Shown here: positions 9,798-19,132 of the stretch, piece after piece
Position numbering within the stretch: the stretch's first letter is position 1
Layout of the letters: every line of letters starts with the position of its first letter
NCBI GenBank assembly: GCA_017468435.1
Contig: JAFUIP010000014.1
Location: 186,001-250,000, forward strand
DNA: 64,000 bases
Direction: 5' to 3'
Origin: Bacteroidales bacterium
Lineage (GTDB): Bacteria; Bacteroidota; Bacteroidia; Bacteroidales; UBA1402
Program-made: the position numbers and the translations under genes
Notes under the pieces: model-generated
Seen by the model: the letters and a program-made list of their open reading frames with translations, nothing else
What the model was told of the DNA's origin: nothing
Database searches by the model: none

Positions 9798-12700
9798 TTA
9801 ATGTGCTTCCAACCAGTTTTTACCTATTCCTATATCGGCTTTAAGCGGTACTGAAAAATGAGCTGCGTTTTCCATTTCTTCTCTTACCACAGCTTTTACC
9901 CTATCAATTTCATTGACTGGCACTACAAAATTCAATTCGTCGTGTACCTGGATAATCATTTTAGCTTTCAGATTTTCTTTTTCGAAAGCTTTGAAAATGT
10001 TTACCATGGCTATTTTAATAATATCGGCAGCCGTACCCTGAATAGGCGCATTGATGGCATTTCTTTCGGCATAGCTCCTTACCACGGCATTATGCGAAAC
10101 CACGTCGGGCAAATATCTTTTACGATGGAAAACCGTTTCTACAAACAAATTTTCTTTGGCATCGGCAATAGCCTTATCCATATATTGCTTAATGGCAGCG
10201 TATTTCTGGAAATATTCTTCAATAATGTTTTTAGCTTCCGTGCGCGACACATTCATTCTTTCGGCTAATCCAAAGGTAGAAATACCATATATAATACCGA
10301 AATTAGCCGTTTTAGCTTTGCGTCGCATATCAGCATCCACTTCGTCCAACGGAAGGTTGAAAATCCTTGCAGCCGTGGCCTGGTGAATATCTTTTCCACT
10401 TTTGAAAGCCTCAATCATATTTTCATCTTGCGCCAAGTGAGCCATTATTCTCAGTTCCACTTGCGAATAGTCGGCCGAGAGGAAATAATAGCCATCTTCC
10501 ACACTGAAAACCTTGCGCATTTCTTTGCCCAATTCGTCGCGGATGGGAATATTCTGCAAATTAGGATTGCTCGAACTAAGTCTTCCGGTGGCTGTAATTG
10601 ACTGATTGAAAGAGGTGTGAATTTTTCCTGTTTCCTTATTGATAAGAAGCGGAAAAGCCTCTATATAAGTTCCCAACAACTTTTTAATACCTCTGTAATC
10701 GAGCAACAAAGGAATGATAGGATGCTTATCTTTAATGCTTTGCAAAAGATCTTCCGAAGTAGAGTATTGCTTATTGGTCTTGGTTTTCTTTACCTTAGCC
10801 GGAATTTGCAATTTATCGAAAAGAATTTCACCCACTTTTTTAGGTGAATTGATATTGAATTCTTCCTCGGCCAATCTATAAATTTCTTTTTCTATGATCG
10901 AAAGTTTTTCATGCAGATCGAAAGCAATATTCTTCAGAGCTTCCGTATCTATGCTGACACCTGTAAATTCCATGTCGGCAAGCACGTAAATAAGAGGCAT
11001 TTCAACCTCGTAACAGAGGTAATCGAGATTTTCTTCCTTAATTTTATCCTTCAGCGCATCATAAAGATAAAAATCGACACAAGCTTTCTCGGCTAAATAA
11101 TAGGCATATTTTTCGTAGGGTAGGGAAGCCAAAGATTTTTCCTTAAGTTTTTCATCGAAAAGTGAATCGAAAGCAATGCAATGATAATTCAGAAAAATTT
11201 CTGCCAGATAATCTTGTTGATGTTTCAGTTCCGGTTGAAGCAAATAATGCGCAATGCTCGTATCGAATAAATTTCCTTTTACAGAAATTCCGTAACGTTT
11301 CAGCAAAACGATGCTCGACTTTAATTGATGACCAATTTTTTCAATCTCTTCGTTTTCGAAAACTTTTTGAAATTTTTTCAGCAAATTCTTGTCTTCAGAA
11401 AAATTTTTAGAGAAGGGTAGGAAGTAAGCTTCATTTTTTGACAAACAGAAAGCAATTCCCAACATTTTATTGCTCATCACCTCGAAATGGTCAATGGCGA
11501 TGCTAAAACTAAATTTTTTACATACAGAAATTTTTTGCAGAAAATCTTCTATAAAACTTTCATTATCAAGAATATAAAGTTTCTTGAATAGAAGATTTGA
11601 GGCTTTGAGATTTGAATTTTTTTCGGATGTCTGTACAGCGTTACCAATTTCTTCAACGAAAAAGTTTGAAAACAGGTCTGGTTCAGCCGAAGTTTCTCCA
11701 AAAACAATAGGTTCTCCAAAAAGATCAAGTTGAACCGCATCTTCCTTTTTTTGAATTTCAATTTTTTTCAAGGAAGGATTGCTGTCGTTTTTGAAAATGA
11801 TATTTTTTCCATCGAGGATAATTTCTGTTTCCTCTCTTTGTTTCTTCGCAGAAATTTTTTCCGTAACACCGGCAACTCCGGAAAGAAAATTTACTTCGGT
11901 TATTTTTTTGTTAGGGTTTTCTCTTTGTGAAGTGTTTTCCGTTTTTTCGTTATATCTCGATGTAGCAGAAATTCTATTGATCCAGGAACGGAATTCAAGT
12001 CTTTCGAAAATGGGAATCACTTTTTCTTCGTTTCTTTTGACCACTTTAAAATCTTCTTCGTCGAAATCTATTTCTATGTCAGTTTTAATGGTGGCCAAAA
12101 ATTTAGAGAAAATGATGGTTTCCTTGTTGTTTTCTACGTTTTCTTTCAGGCTGCCTTTTAGTTGATCGGTATTTTCAAGCAAGTTTTCAATGCAACCAAA
12201 TTGTTCAATCAATTTTTGTGCGCGTACTTTTCCCACACCCGGACAACCAGGAATATTATCGCTCGAGTCGCCCATTAAACTCAAGTAATCAATCACTTGA
12301 AGAGGGTAGGAGAGACCGAATTTTTCACATACTTCGTTAGGGCCTAAAATATCAAAATCGGAGCTGCCGTAACGCGGTTTATAGATGAAACAATGCTCGT
12401 TTACCAATTGTCCGTAGTCCTTATCTGGCGTCATCATATAGACGTCAAAACCTTTATTGACAGCAATTTTCGAAAGAGAACCAATGACGTCGTCGGCCTC
12501 AAAACCGCAAATTTCAATAATGGGAATATCGTAGGCTTTCAGTATATCCTTGATGAATGGAATAGACCAGCGTATGGTTTCGGGTGTTTCTTCGCGTTGC
12601 GCCTTATAAGCTTCGAATGCTTCATGACGAAAGGTTTTTCCGCTCGGATCGAAAGCCACTGCCAAATGTGTCGGATTCTCTTTGCGCAGCAAATCTTCCA

Positions 12701-12830
12701 AAGTATTGAGAAACCCGAAGATAGCGGATGTATTTTCTCCCTTGGAATTGATTCGCGGATTTTTAATGAATGCGTAGTAAGAACGATATATCAGCGCATA
12801 CGCATCGAGCAAAAAGAGTCTTTTGTTCAT
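9798..12830 (-). CDS. polA: DNA polymerase I, proofreading site apparently lost
   Basis: A 1010-residue family A polymerase. Residues 1-290 are the 5'-3' exonuclease, with EADDVIG (111-117) and the helix-hairpin-helix GDSSDNIPGCPGVG (187-200). Residues 290-415 are a Lys/Glu/Ser-rich linker, longer than usual. The 3'-5' exonuclease region (about 435-600) is degenerate: the DxE motif reads SIA (443-445), the ExoII aspartate region reads HQLKSS (501-506), and the ExoIII region reads AEKACVD (580-586). The polymerase domain is intact, with ATGRLSSSNPNLQNIP (747-762), DYSQVELR (787-794) and QVHDEL (961-966). A TAATTTTG box lies at 12850-12857 on this strand. Loss of proofreading is inferred from the missing acidic residues. 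Confidence 0.95.
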   Translation of the reverse strand: MNKRLFLLDAYALIYRSYYAFIKNPRINSKGENTSAIFGFLNTLEDLLRKENPTHLAVAFDPSGKTFRHEAFEAYKAQREETPETIRWSIPFIKDILKAYDIPIIEICGFEADDVIGSLSKIAVNKGFDVYMMTPDKDYGQLVNEHCFIYKPRYGSSDFDILGPNEVCEKFGLSYPLQVIDYLSLMGDSSDNIPGCPGVGKVRAQKLIEQFGCIENLLENTDQLKGSLKENVENNKETIIFSKFLATIKTDIEIDFDEEDFKVVKRNEEKVIPIFERLEFRSWINRISATSRYNEKTENTSQRENPNKKITEVNFLSGVAGVTEKISAKKQREETEIILDGKNIIFKNDSNPSLKKIEIQKKEDAVQLDLFGEPIVFGETSAEPDLFSNFFVEEIGNAVQTSEKNSNLKASNLLFKKLYILDNESFIEDFLQKISVCKKFSFSIAIDHFEVMSNKMLGIAFCLSKNEAYFLPFSKNFSEDKNLLKKFQKVFENEEIEKIGHQLKSSIVLLKRYGISVKGNLFDTSIAHYLLQPELKHQQDYLAEIFLNYHCIAFDSLFDEKLKEKSLASLPYEKYAYYLAEKACVDFYLYDALKDKIKEENLDYLCYEVEMPLIYVLADMEFTGVSIDTEALKNIAFDLHEKLSIIEKEIYRLAEEEFNINSPKKVGEILFDKLQIPAKVKKTKTNKQYSTSEDLLQSIKDKHPIIPLLLDYRGIKKLLGTYIEAFPLLINKETGKIHTSFNQSITATGRLSSSNPNLQNIPIRDELGKEMRKVFSVEDGYYFLSADYSQVELRIMAHLAQDENMIEAFKSGKDIHQATAARIFNLPLDEVDADMRRKAKTANFGIIYGISTFGLAERMNVSRTEAKNIIEEYFQKYAAIKQYMDKAIADAKENLFVETVFHRKRYLPDVVSHNAVVRSYAERNAINAPIQGTAADIIKIAMVNIFKAFEKENLKAKMIIQVHDELNFVVPVNEIDRVKAVVREEMENAAHFSVPLKADIGIGKNWLEAH

Positions 12831-12849
12831 AAAGCAGGTTTTAAAGCCT

Positions 12850-12857
12850 CAAAATTA
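12850..12857 (-). promoter_or_regulatory. Likely -7 box of polA
   Basis: Minus-strand TAATTTTG fits TAnnTTTG and lies 20 bp upstream of the polA ATG. It is divergent from and close to the promoter of the polyprenyl synthase gene. No clear -33 element was found. Confidence 0.4.
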
Positions 12858-12878
12858 CATAAAAACATAGAAAAAATG

Positions 12879-12886
12879 TACCTTTG
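12879..12886 (+). promoter_or_regulatory. -7 box of the polyprenyl synthase gene
   Basis: TACCTTTG matches TAnnTTTG and ends 19 bp before the ATG at 12906, so the leader would be only about a dozen nucleotides. Confidence 0.6.
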
Positions 12887-12905
12887 TACTCGATTTAAAA
12901 CAGTC

Positions 12906-13874
12906 ATGATTCAAGAAATTAGAAAACCTATCGAGCCCTATTTCGAGCAGTATAGAATAGCTCTCGAAAATGCGATGAATTCGGACGTTCCGGCGCTTCA
13001 GCATGTCACGAAGCATCTAAAGGAGTCTTCCGGAAAGCAAATTCGTCCTATGTTGGTTTTGTTGTCTGCGGCTCTTTGTGGAAATGTGTCAGAATATTCG
13101 ATTTCATCGGCTGTTTCTTTGGAATTGCTTCACACGGCCAGTCTTATTCACGACGATGTGGTGGACGATGCTTTGGAAAGACGTTCGCAAGCTTCTGTCA
13201 AGGCTCTTTGGAACAACAAAATAGCGATTTTATCGGGAGATTTTTACCTTGCAAAGGTTTTGGATATCATTTCAAGCATTCCTTATCCTTCCATTATTAA
13301 GTCTGTAGGATTTTTGGGTGCTTCTTTGGCATCGGGAGAAATTCAGCAATTATCGCATTCAAAAGATTTTTCTGCCACAGAAGATGTTTATTATCAGATT
13401 ATTAAGAATAAAACTGCTTCTTTGTTTGCAACCTGTACTTATGCGGGTGCAATTTCCTCAGGTGCTGATGCTTCTCTTGCAGAAAAACTTAGATTATTCG
13501 GTGAATACTTAGGAATTGCTTTTCAAATTAAAGACGATATATTCGATTATTTCGAGAATAATAAACTTGGAAAGCCTATTGGAAACGATCTTTCAGAGGG
13601 AAAATTGACTCTTCCTCTTATTCATGCGCTTTCGTTGGATACGGCCGATGCTTTGCATTATCGTTCGCTTTTGTCTTCTGCAAAAACGCTTTCTGTGCAG
13701 CAAGTGGCTGAAATCTATCAGTTTGCAAAAGACAATGGTGGCATTGTGTATGCTCTGGAAGCTGCAAACCATTATCGTGAACTTGCCATTGCCCAGCTCG
13801 ATTCTTTCGATGACAATGAATATAAAACATCAATGATTGCCTTGCTCGAATACTGTATCAATCGCAATTATTGA
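12906..13874 (+). CDS. ispB: Polyprenyl diphosphate synthase (octaprenyl-type)
   Basis: A 322-residue trans-isoprenyl diphosphate synthase that would extend farnesyl diphosphate with isopentenyl diphosphate to make the quinone side chain. The first Asp-rich motif is IHDDVVDD (81-88) and the second is KDDIFDY near residue 212; KQIRPML (44-50) and the GKPIGNDLSEGKLTLPL stretch are also typical. The ATG at 12906 was chosen because it directly follows a -7 box and gives the usual length; the frame is open far upstream through polA. Its 3' end overlaps the convergent MazG-like gene by 17 bp. Chain length cannot be read reliably. Confidence 0.88.
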   Translation: MIQEIRKPIEPYFEQYRIALENAMNSDVPALQHVTKHLKESSGKQIRPMLVLLSAALCGNVSEYSISSAVSLELLHTASLIHDDVVDDALERRSQASVKALWNNKIAILSGDFYLAKVLDIISSIPYPSIIKSVGFLGASLASGEIQQLSHSKDFSATEDVYYQIIKNKTASLFATCTYAGAISSGADASLAEKLRLFGEYLGIAFQIKDDIFDYFENNKLGKPIGNDLSEGKLTLPLIHALSLDTADALHYRSLLSSAKTLSVQQVAEIYQFAKDNGGIVYALEAANHYRELAIAQLDSFDDNEYKTSMIALLEYCINRNY

Positions 13875-14193
13875 TCTTTTTGTTCTCTAAGTGACGCGTT
13901 TTATCGCGCTTGGTTTTCTTTTCCAAATTAGCCTTGAATGCTTCGCTAAGGTTCACACCGGTCTGATTGGCTAAGCAAACCAAAACCCACAGAATATCCG
14001 CCATTTCATCGGCTAAATTTTCCTTTTCTTCACTTTTTTTAAAGGATTGTTCGCCGTATTTTCTTGCCACGATTCTGGCCAATTCTCCCACCTCTTCGCT
14101 CAGCAGAACCATGTTGGTCAGTTCATTGAAATAGCGCACGCCATATTGCTTTATCCAAGCGTCCACTTCTTGTTGTACTTGTTCGAGTGTCAT
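13858..14193 (-). CDS. MazG-like nucleotide pyrophosphohydrolase
   Basis: A 111-residue all-alpha NTP pyrophosphohydrolase. The metal-binding pattern is visible as LSEEVGE (E33, E34, E37) and ADEMAD (E63, D66), the ExxE...ExxD arrangement of the MazG/iMazG superfamily that hydrolyses (d)NTPs to monophosphates and PPi, probably for pool sanitation. It lies 17 bp downstream of dtd on the same strand and overlaps the convergent ispB end by 17 bp. A single-domain house-cleaning enzyme fits better than full-length MazG, which has two domains. Confidence 0.85.
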   Translation of the reverse strand: MTLEQVQQEVDAWIKQYGVRYFNELTNMVLLSEEVGELARIVARKYGEQSFKKSEEKENLADEMADILWVLVCLANQTGVNLSEAFKANLEKKTKRDKTRHLENKKINNCD

Positions 14194-14210
14194 GTCAGTA
14201 GTCTTTTTCT

Positions 14211-14666
14211 TTAATAATCTTTTTCTTTTGAATCCATCCAGATGGTAACGGGGCCGTCGTTGATGAGTGAAATTTGCATATCTGCGCCGAAAACGCCCGT
14301 TTTCACTTCTTTTTCAAGTTGCGCTTCCATGCTTTTGCAAAAAGATTCGTAAAGCGGAACGCTGATGTCTGGTTTGGCTGCTTTTATATAAGATGGTCTG
14401 TTTCCTTTGGCTGTTTTGGTGTGCAAGGTAAACTGGCTCACAATCAGCACTTCTCCATTAATATCTTTCACTGAAAGATTCATGACGCCTTTATCATCGT
14501 CGAAAATTCTCAGTTGTGATGCCTTTTTACACAACCAATCAATATCTTCTTGATTATCAGCTTCTTCAATACCGACTAATATCAACAGACCTTTTGATAT
14601 ACTTGAGTGAATTTCATTGTTTATGCTCACTGAAGCCGACTTTACTCTTTGTATTAAAATCCTCAT
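14211..14666 (-). CDS. dtd: D-aminoacyl-tRNA deacylase
   Basis: A 151-residue DTD family protein that hydrolyses D-amino acids from mischarged tRNA. It carries the two signature elements: the SQFTL motif near residues 77-81 and the Gly-cisPro motif in NDGPVT near 136-141. The N-terminus MRILIQRVKSASVSI is typical. It starts 2 nt after the uvrC stop, so it is almost certainly cotranscribed with uvrC and the MazG-like gene; all three have quality-control roles. Confidence 0.95.
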   Translation of the reverse strand: MRILIQRVKSASVSINNEIHSSISKGLLILVGIEEADNQEDIDWLCKKASQLRIFDDDKGVMNLSVKDINGEVLIVSQFTLHTKTAKGNRPSYIKAAKPDISVPLYESFCKSMEAQLEKEVKTGVFGADMQISLINDGPVTIWMDSKEKDY

Positions 14667-14668
14667 AA

Positions 14669-16531
14669 TCAGTTAGTTTTATGGAAGTATTCGTAAATAA
14701 TATTAGCTTTGCTTTCACCAATGCAATTGATAAGTTCCTCTTTATCAGCTTTTTTGATTCCTGAAACGCTTTTGAATGCTTTCAGTAGTTTGGTTTTTGT
14801 TTTTTCGCCAATGTGCTTAATATCATCCAATTCGGAATGAATTTGAGATTTACTACGCAAATCGCGATGGAAAGTAATACCGAAACGATGTGCTTCGTCG
14901 CGTAAATGTTGTATAACTTTCAGTGTTTCAGAGCGTTTGTCTAAATATAAAGGAATAGAATCGCCTGGGAAAAACAGTTCTTCCAATCTTTTGGCAATAC
15001 CAATCAGTTGAATATTGTTGATTTTTTCTTGACCGGCGCGCTTTTCTTCCTCGCTCCAATCGTCAAATATTTCGTTTTTGGTAATGCTGGACATGGCCAC
15101 CACAGCAGAATGCAACTGTCCTTTACCACCGTCAACTACCACTAACAGAGGAAGTTCCGCTTCTTCTTTCAACAATCTGCTATAACGTCTCGTCAGAATC
15201 TCTTCCATGGATGCAAAATCGTTCGGACCTTCTACCGTTTTTATTTTGAAATGACGATAATCCTTTTTCGAAGGCTTTCCCTTTTTGAAAACCACGCAAG
15301 AAGCCACCGGATTGGTTCCCTGAATATTGGAGTTATCGAAACATTCTATATGCCAGGGAAGTTCTTTCAGGTGTAAATCTTCCTTCATTTTCGTCATCAG
15401 ACTTGTGGCACGTTGTTCAGGATTCAGTTTTTCCTGTTGTTTTAGAATGTCGAGTTTGTATTGTTTCACGTTTCTGAGCGATAGTTCCATCAATTTTTTG
15501 GCATCGCCTCGTTTGGGAACGACAAGTTCTACGCCTGTTTCTTCGAAACTTGGAATGAAAGGCACCAATATTCGCTTGTTTCTGCTTTTCAGTTTTTGCC
15601 TGATTTCGAAAATACCACTGGCTAAAATAGATTCTTTTTCTTCTTCGATCTGCTTTTTGTATTCAATGGTGTAGGTTTGCACAACGGCTCCATTTGTAAT
15701 GTTCAGGTAATTTATAAAGGCCGATTGCTCGTTTTCGTCGTAAGAAAACACATCCAAGTTGCTTAAATTGGTGTTTGCGATGTACGATTTACTCTTATAA
15801 TTTTCCAAAAGCTGCAGCTTTTCCTTGCATTCCTGAGCCTTTTCAAAAGCTAAATTTTCGGCAGCTTCCTGCATTTCTTGCAGCAACAGATTTTCAACCT
15901 GTTTTAGATTACCATTCAAAATATGTCGAACTTGCTTGATATTTTCGTCGTATTCTTCTTTCGTTTGATATCCTACGCATGGCCCTTGGCATTTTTTCAG
16001 ATGATAATACAAACAAACATCGTAGCTGTTTTTTTTGATCGAAACTTCATCCAAAGAATGCGCACATGTTCTGATAGGGTAAAGTTTTTTAATCAGATCG
16101 AGTAGGGTATAGACCATCGGAACCGAACTATAAGGTCCGAAATATTCAGAACCATCTTTCACTATTTTTCTCGTCATGAATATTCTTGGAAACGACTCTT
16201 TTTTGATGCAAATGCTTGGATAGGTTTTGTCGTCTTTTAGCAGAATATTATAGCGAGGTTTGTATTTTTTGATAAGGTTGTTTTCCAACAAGAGCGCATC
16301 CATTTCGCTCTCAACAACGGTATATTTCAGGTCGGCAATTTTGCTTACCAATATGCGCGTTTTTGGAGAATCGTCGTGATTTTTGTTGAAATAAGAATGA
16401 ACTCTGCGCTTCAAATTTTTTGCCTTGCCCACATAAATCACTGTACCTTTTTTGTCAAAATATTGATAGATTCCCGGATTTTCAGGAACCCTTTCCAATA
16501 TTTCTTGTAAGTGTTTATTGTCGCTAAGCAT
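14669..16531 (-). CDS. uvrC: Excinuclease ABC subunit C
   Basis: A 620-residue dual-incision nuclease of nucleotide excision repair. The N-terminal GIY-YIG domain begins near residue 18 (NPGIYQYFDKKGTVIYVGKA), the Cys-containing segment CLYYHLKKCQGPC follows, then the UVR helical pair, and a C-terminal RNase H-like endonuclease with IECFDNSNIQG. The extreme C-terminus has helix-hairpin-helix repeats. Length is normal. It heads the uvrC-dtd-mazG-like run. Its upstream gap to mnmG contains two parS-like palindromes. Confidence 0.96.
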   Translation of the reverse strand: MLSDNKHLQEILERVPENPGIYQYFDKKGTVIYVGKAKNLKRRVHSYFNKNHDDSPKTRILVSKIADLKYTVVESEMDALLLENNLIKKYKPRYNILLKDDKTYPSICIKKESFPRIFMTRKIVKDGSEYFGPYSSVPMVYTLLDLIKKLYPIRTCAHSLDEVSIKKNSYDVCLYYHLKKCQGPCVGYQTKEEYDENIKQVRHILNGNLKQVENLLLQEMQEAAENLAFEKAQECKEKLQLLENYKSKSYIANTNLSNLDVFSYDENEQSAFINYLNITNGAVVQTYTIEYKKQIEEEKESILASGIFEIRQKLKSRNKRILVPFIPSFEETGVELVVPKRGDAKKLMELSLRNVKQYKLDILKQQEKLNPEQRATSLMTKMKEDLHLKELPWHIECFDNSNIQGTNPVASCVVFKKGKPSKKDYRHFKIKTVEGPNDFASMEEILTRRYSRLLKEEAELPLLVVVDGGKGQLHSAVVAMSSITKNEIFDDWSEEEKRAGQEKINNIQLIGIAKRLEELFFPGDSIPLYLDKRSETLKVIQHLRDEAHRFGITFHRDLRSKSQIHSELDDIKHIGEKTKTKLLKAFKSVSGIKKADKEELINCIGESKANIIYEYFHKTN

Positions 16532-16577
16532 ATTATTTAAACTCTTTTTGAATGTTGTTTCTCTTCTAATTTTTGTT

Positions 16578-16595
16578 TTGTTTCACGTGAAACAA
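16578..16595. promoter_or_regulatory. parS-like palindrome 1 (ParB site)
   Basis: TTGTTTCACGTGAAACAA is an 18-bp perfect palindrome whose core TGTTTCACGTGAAACA (16579-16594) equals the widely conserved bacterial parS consensus. It lies between mnmG and uvrC in non-coding DNA. ParB spreads from such sites to segregate origins. The match to the consensus is direct; function is inferred. Confidence 0.8.
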
Positions 16596-16757
16596 TAGCC
16601 ATTTTTATCGAAGTAATTTCAGCATTTTAATCTTTTTCAATGGCAATAATATAAAGGCTTCTATATGAATGTTTGTAAATATCTTATACTAAATAATCTC
16701 TATGTATTGAATAAAAATATTCTTTATAACTTACTGAAATACTTTGTTTTAATGTTT

Positions 16758-16775
16758 TTGTTCCGCGTGGAACAA
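16758..16775. promoter_or_regulatory. parS-like palindrome 2 (one mismatch)
   Basis: TTGTTCCGCGTGGAACAA lies 21 bp downstream of the mnmG stop and 180 bp from the perfect site. Against the TGTTCCACGTGGAACA form of parS it has a single A-to-G change in the centre. A second near-consensus palindrome in the same 264-bp gap argues against chance. Confidence 0.6.
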
Positions 16776-16795
16776 TTCAAATAAAAAACACTCTA

Positions 16796-18670
16796 TTATC
16801 TACCTAAAAGTACCAACAAGACACTGATATCGCTGGGAGAAATGCCAGGAATACGGCTGGCTTGACCCAAGGTTTCAGGCTGAATTTTATTCAATTTTTG
16901 ACGCGCTTCGAAAGACAAAGATTGTATGTCGTCGTAATTGAATTTGCCAGCGATGCGGATATTGTCCAAGCGTTGAATCTTGTTTGCTTGCAGTTGTTCG
17001 CGTTCGATGTAGCCCTGATATTTTATCTTTATTTCTGTAGCTTCGATGATTTCTTCCTTTCTGGTGGGAATCTTTTCTATTTGTTCGCGAAGCGCGGGAA
17101 TGTGATCTTTTAATACTTCAAAACCAAGTTGCGGACGCAAAATAAGGTTGGTCAGACGAACGCCTTGTTCCAGCGGAGCGGTGCCCAAAGCTTCCAAAGC
17201 ATGGTTGATATATTTTGCCTTGATGGAGTAATTTTGCGAGAATTCCTGCAAATCTTCCATGGCTTTCTTTTTCTCCAACCACAAATCGTAACGTTCTTTT
17301 TTGGCCAATCCTATTCGGTAAGATTTTTCCGTCAAGCGGGCATCGGCATCGTCTTGGCGAAGGAGAATTCGGTATTCGGCGCGAGAGGTAAACATGCGGT
17401 AAGGTTCGTCCACGCCCTTGTTGATAAGGTCGTCAATGAGCACACCTATGTAAGATTCGTCGCGTGAGAGAACGAAACTTTCGCCACCGTGACAGTGAAT
17501 ATGCGCATTGATTCCGGCCACCAAACCTTGACCTGCGGCTTCCTCGTAACCCGTAGTTCCATTGATTTGTCCGGCAAAGAATAAACCATTAATCAACTTT
17601 GTTTCAAGGTTTGCCTTTAATTGGGTCGGATCGAAATAATCGTATTCAATGGCATAGCCCGGGCGATAAATATGTACGTCGCGGAAGCAAGGAATGCTTT
17701 GAAGGGCGCGCAACTGAGTATCGAAGGGCAGGGACGAAGAAAAACCGTTCAAATAATATTCCTGACAATTTTCGCCTTCGGGTTCCAAGAAAAGTTGATG
17801 TTGATCTTTGTCGGCAAAATTGACAATTTTGGTTTCTATACTCGGACAATAGCGCGGCCCGATGCTCTGGATCTGTCCGTTGTAAAGAGGCGATTCAGAC
17901 AAATCGTTGCGTAGAATATCGTGTACTTGAGGGTTGGTGTAGCAAATCCAGCAACTTCTTTGTTCGAGTGGTCTGGGCTTGAAATCGAGGTAAGAAAATT
18001 TGTGAAAATCGTTTTCGCCCACCTGTTCGTCCATTTCATCAAAGTGAACGCTGCGGCCGTCAATGCGCACGGGTGTACCGGTTTTCATTCTTCCGACACT
18101 GAATCCGAAATCGCGCAATTGGTCGCTCAGTAGGAAAGAAGCAGGTTCAGACACGCGTCCGCCGGAAACTTGACTACGGCCCACATGAATGAGGCCGTTG
18201 AGGAAGGTTCCATTGGTCAGGACAATGCTTTTGGCTGTAAATGAGATATTTAGACCTGTTTTAACACCGCAGACTTGTTTGTCTTTAATAATCAGTGAAG
18301 TGACAAAATCTTGCCAGATATACAGATTGTCGAGGTTTTCCAAAATATGACGCCATTCAAGGATGAATTTCTGTCTGTCGCTTTGTGAACGCGGACTCCA
18401 CATGGCCGGACCTTTCGAGCGATTGAGCATGCGAAACTGAATGGCCGTCTTGTCGGTAACGATGCCGGTGTAGCCTCCGAGTGCATCTATTTCTCTGACA
18501 ATCTGTCCTTTAGCTATTCCACCGATAGCGGGATTACAACTCATTTGTGCAATCTTGTTCATATCCATCGTTATCAGCAGCGTACTTGATCCCATGTTGG
18601 CAGCGGCAGCGGCAGCTTCACAACCGGCATGGCCGGCACCAACCACAATGACATCGTAATCGAATTTCAT
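16796..18670 (-). CDS. mnmG: tRNA U34 carboxymethylaminomethyl-modifying FAD enzyme
   Basis: A 624-residue MnmG (GidA) flavoprotein that with MnmE installs the cmnm5 group on wobble uridine. The dinucleotide-binding motif GAGHAG is at residues 11-16; the family segments CNPAIGGIAKGQIVREIDALGG, GTFLNG and GLFFAGQINGTTGYEEAAGQG are present, with the C-terminal helical GidA-associated domain. Length is normal. In many bacteria this gene lies close to oriC, in keeping with the parS-like sites just downstream. ybeY follows upstream with a 16-bp gap, so the two may share a transcript. Confidence 0.97.
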   Translation of the reverse strand: MKFDYDVIVVGAGHAGCEAAAAAANMGSSTLLITMDMNKIAQMSCNPAIGGIAKGQIVREIDALGGYTGIVTDKTAIQFRMLNRSKGPAMWSPRSQSDRQKFILEWRHILENLDNLYIWQDFVTSLIIKDKQVCGVKTGLNISFTAKSIVLTNGTFLNGLIHVGRSQVSGGRVSEPASFLLSDQLRDFGFSVGRMKTGTPVRIDGRSVHFDEMDEQVGENDFHKFSYLDFKPRPLEQRSCWICYTNPQVHDILRNDLSESPLYNGQIQSIGPRYCPSIETKIVNFADKDQHQLFLEPEGENCQEYYLNGFSSSLPFDTQLRALQSIPCFRDVHIYRPGYAIEYDYFDPTQLKANLETKLINGLFFAGQINGTTGYEEAAGQGLVAGINAHIHCHGGESFVLSRDESYIGVLIDDLINKGVDEPYRMFTSRAEYRILLRQDDADARLTEKSYRIGLAKKERYDLWLEKKKAMEDLQEFSQNYSIKAKYINHALEALGTAPLEQGVRLTNLILRPQLGFEVLKDHIPALREQIEKIPTRKEEIIEATEIKIKYQGYIEREQLQANKIQRLDNIRIAGKFNYDDIQSLSFEARQKLNKIQPETLGQASRIPGISPSDISVLLVLLGR

Positions 18671-18686
18671 ATCAAATATTTGATTA

Positions 18687-19112
18687 TCAATTTTTTAAAT
18701 CATTCAACAAAGCTAAGGCTTCTTGTTCGCGTAGGCGCATGTTAGCAGCATCCTCTTCTGTTTTATCCTTGAATCCGCAGAGATGCAAAACCCCGTGAGC
18801 CATCACGCGCAGCAGTTCTTCTTCGTAGGCGATGCCCAACATTTCAGCATTTGAAGCCACCGTCTCCAGGCTGATGAACAAATCACCCGAAACGCGTTGA
18901 CCTTCGTCGTAATCGAAAGTGATGATATCGGTGTAATAATCGTGTCCCAGATACTCGATGTTCACTTCCAAAATTCTTTTATCCGAACAAAAAATATAGT
19001 TGATATCGCCCAATTTTCTGCGATGAAAAGCGGCAATTTGCTTTAACCAACGCGACATAAGTTTGGTGTCGAGCGAGGGCATTTCTATATCGTTTGTGTG
19101 ATATTGTATCAT
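18687..19112 (-). CDS. ybeY: Endoribonuclease YbeY
   Basis: A 141-residue YbeY protein for 16S rRNA 3' maturation and ribosome quality control. The metal motif reads HGVLHLCGFKD: the first two histidines are in place, but the third ligand position of the canonical HGxLHLxGYDH is not His, a variant I believe is common in this phylum. The frame extends to 19154, but the ATG at 19112 gives the usual N-terminus and avoids overlap with the upstream gene. It lies between mnmG and the SpmAB-like gene on one strand. Confidence 0.92.
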   Translation of the reverse strand: MIQYHTNDIEMPSLDTKLMSRWLKQIAAFHRRKLGDINYIFCSDKRILEVNIEYLGHDYYTDIITFDYDEGQRVSGDLFISLETVASNAEMLGIAYEEELLRVMAHGVLHLCGFKDKTEEDAANMRLREQEALALLNDLKN

Positions 19113-19132
19113 AATTGGCTGAAAATAAGTAA

